Below are positions 62,210-64,000 of a stretch of 64,000 nt of DNA, piece by piece. The DNA comes from CADEEN01 sp963783785 (GTDB taxonomy: Bacteria; Pseudomonadota; Gammaproteobacteria; Burkholderiales; Burkholderiaceae_C). The notes below the pieces were generated by a model that worked only from the letters and a program-made list of their open reading frames with translations, did no database searches and had not been told where the DNA came from. Each line of letters starts with the position of its first letter. Position 1 is the first letter of the stretch. A program made the translations under genes and the position numbers. The stretch covers positions 372,001 through 436,000 of the forward strand of contig CAWAOQ010000001.1 of the NCBI GenBank assembly GCA_963783785.1. Direction: 5' to 3'.

Positions 62210-64000
62210 ATGAAGCAACGGCACCTGTCTCTGGTCGCGCTCGTGATCGCGTTGGCCGCCCACGCGGCCTGGGCCGAACGCACGCCGCCCCGCGGCCCTG
62301 CGCTGGCCGACGACGGCAACACGCGGGTGATCGTCAGGTTCAAGACCGGCGCTTCGCTGCTGCGCGCGCATGCGCTCGGCGCAGGGAGCAGCCAGGCCGC
62401 TGCGGCGGCGGCGCTCGAAGGGCGTGCGGCCCTGCTCGGCACGCGCCTGGGCCTGCGCTTGAGGGCGGGCCCGGCGCTGACCGACCGCGTGCAGGTGGTG
62501 CAGGCCGACGGGGTGGACGCGCACAAGCTGGCTGCACGGCTGGCGAGCGACGCCGATGTCGAATCCGTCGAAGTCGACCGTCGCGCTCGACGCCTGGCCG
62601 TGCCCGAACGACCCGCGTTTCTTGCCAGCGTGTGCCGGCAACGGCCCGGCGGTCGGCCAGTGGTACCTGCGCGCACCGGCCGGCGAGGTGGCTTCGTCGA
62701 TCGATGCGGTCTCGGCCTGGGACACCACCACCGGCAGCGCCGACGTCGTGGTTGCCGTGCTCGATACCGGCGTGCGCTTGGACCACCCCGACCTGGCCGG
62801 CAAGCTGCTGCGCGGCTACGACATGGTCAGCGACGCGGCGATCGCCAACGACGGCGATGGCCGCGACGGCGACCCCAGCGATCCGGGCGACTGGGTCACC
62901 TCGGCCGAGGCGGGCACGACGACCTTTGCAGGGTGCGACGCGTCGCCCAGTTCCTGGCACGGCACGCAGGTCGCGGGCATCGTCGGCGCGGCCACCGACA
63001 ACGGCATCGGCATGGCCGGCGCCGGCTGGAACGTGCGCGTGCTGCCGGTGCGCGTGCTCGGCAAGTGCTTCGGCTACACGTCCGACATCGTCACCGCGAT
63101 CCGCTGGGCCGCGGGCATCGCGGTGCCGGGCCTGCCGGTCAATCCGAACCCCGCGCGGGTGATCAACCTCAGCCTGGGCAGCAGCGGCGCCTGCAGCAGC
63201 GAACAGGCGAGCGCGATCGCCGACGCCAATGCCGCTGGCGCGGTGGTCGTGGTCGCGGCCGGCAACACCGCTGGGCTGGCTGCCAACTCGCCGTCCAACT
63301 GCCCCGGTGCGATCGGCGTCGCGGCATTGCGCCACGTCGGCACCAAGGTCGGCTTCTCCGATGTCGGGCCCGAGCTGGCGATCGCGGCGCCGGGCGGCAA
63401 CTGCGTCAACATCGGTGCGGGCGAGCCCTGCCTGTACCCGATCCTGACCACGGTCGACAGCGGCACCACGGTTCCCGTCTCGTCGACCTACACCGACAGT
63501 TTCGAGGCCAGCGTCGGCACCAGCTTCTCGTCGCCGCTGGTCGCCGCCACCGCGGCGCTGATGCTTTCGGTGCAACCCGCGCTGACGCCGGCCGGCGTGC
63601 GTGCCGCACTGCGGGCCACGGCCCGCCCGTTCCCGAGCAGCGGCGTGCCTGACGACCCCACTCTCGGGCCGATCGTCGCTTGCCATGCCCCCAACGGCCT
63701 CGAGCAATTGCAGTGCTACTGCACCGCCACCACCTGCGGCGCCGGCATGCTCGACGCCGGCGCGGCGGTGCGTGCGGCGCTGGGCTTTCATGTGGTGTTC
63801 GATGTGTCGCCCGCCGCGCCTCGGGCCGGCGACACGATCACGCTGTCGGGCGAACACTCGACGGTGGCCGCCGGGAGGCGCATCGCCGCCTGGCAATGGT
63901 CGCTGGTCGATGGCGGTGGCGTCGTCAGCGGCTTCTCGGGCAGCACGACGGCGGCCAGCACCACGCTGCAGCCGACGGCCGGCGGCAGCTTCACCGTGCG
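62210..64000 (+). CDS. Secreted subtilisin-like serine protease, frameshifted and cut by the right edge
   Basis: A predicted exported S8 peptidase. A signal peptide (ALVIALAAHAAWA) is followed by a prodomain-like region (DGNTRVIVRFKTGASLL). The frame breaks near 62603: removing one base of CCC gives VPNDPRFLPACAGNGPAVGQWYLRAP. The catalytic domain follows with aspartate in VVAVLDTGVRLDHPDLAG, histidine in SSWHGTQVAGIVG and serine in SVGTSFSSPLVAATAAL. From about 63790 a PKD-like or bacterial Ig-like sequence begins (FDVSPAAPRAGDTITLSG), and the frame is open to the window end. The C-terminus, where a sorting tag might be, is not visible. Confidence 0.85.

Overview
The window is 64 kb of a very GC-rich chromosome from a beta-proteobacterium, most likely a Burkholderiales member of the Leptothrix/Rubrivivax/Comamonadaceae type. 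I infer this from gene orders I know from that group (bamE-dapB-exbB-exbD-leuS-lptE-holA, hpf-ptsN-hprK, LysM-dprA-smg next to def-fmt, algZ/algR beside argH, yajC-secD-secF), from the strong GC bias at third codon positions and from the dense 1-4 bp gene overlaps. No rRNA, tRNA, insertion sequence, prophage or CRISPR array was seen. Nearly everything is core chromosome.

Layout: 1-6.5 kb holds ppc (cut by the left edge), a remnant of a 4-hydroxyphenylpyruvate dioxygenase-like gene, a LytS/LytTR two-component pair and argH. 6.8-9.8 kb is a plus-strand operon thiL-pgpA-pncC-ghrA. 9.8-16.5 kb is a minus-strand operon bamE-dapB-exbB-exbD-leuS-lptE-holA, with fur divergent. 17-19 kb carries hprK, ptsN and hpf; 19.4-20.9 kb carries corA and a small TonB-C-like periplasmic protein. 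20.9-27.9 kb is a tight eight-gene minus-strand operon (flavin amine oxidase-like protein, DUF1365, cfa-type methyltransferase, chalcone isomerase-like protein, GPH-type transporter, DUF3833 lipoprotein, SDR, SnoaL-like). It lies divergent to a CarH/LitR-type B12-dependent MerR regulator, which is followed by a diiron desaturase-like gene. 30.3-41.6 kb holds a GST, an EamA transporter, a rhombosortase, glnE, a YhdP/AsmA-like giant, a nitrilase-family amidase and a UbiH-type hydroxylase. 41.8-47.4 kb is yajC-secD-secF and a DUF1631 gene. 47.5-50.3 kb is smg, dprA and a LysM protein. 50.6-53.1 kb is def-fmt-azlC-azlD. 53.1-62.1 kb holds central carbon genes (pgk, maeB, tkt, gapA) with an oxidoreductase, a MurU-like gene and a hemerythrin. 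The right edge cuts a secreted subtilisin-like protease.

Most interesting region: the litR/operon junction (27.9-28.4 kb). A strong intrinsic terminator lies in the operon's own direction just upstream of the first operon gene. It is preceded by a hairpin whose loop is a CU-rich, anti-Shine-Dalgarno-like run. Together these look like a small RNA, or a leader attenuator, between a predicted light sensor and a predicted membrane-lipid photo-oxidative stress operon.

Quality note: seven genes (cfa, litR, rhombosortase, secF twice, dprA twice, tkt, the subtilisin) each need removal of one base to restore a family-consistent reading frame. All nine events have the same sign and several sit in 3-4 base G/C runs. 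Because secF and tkt are normally indispensable, sequencing or assembly insertions are the likeliest cause.
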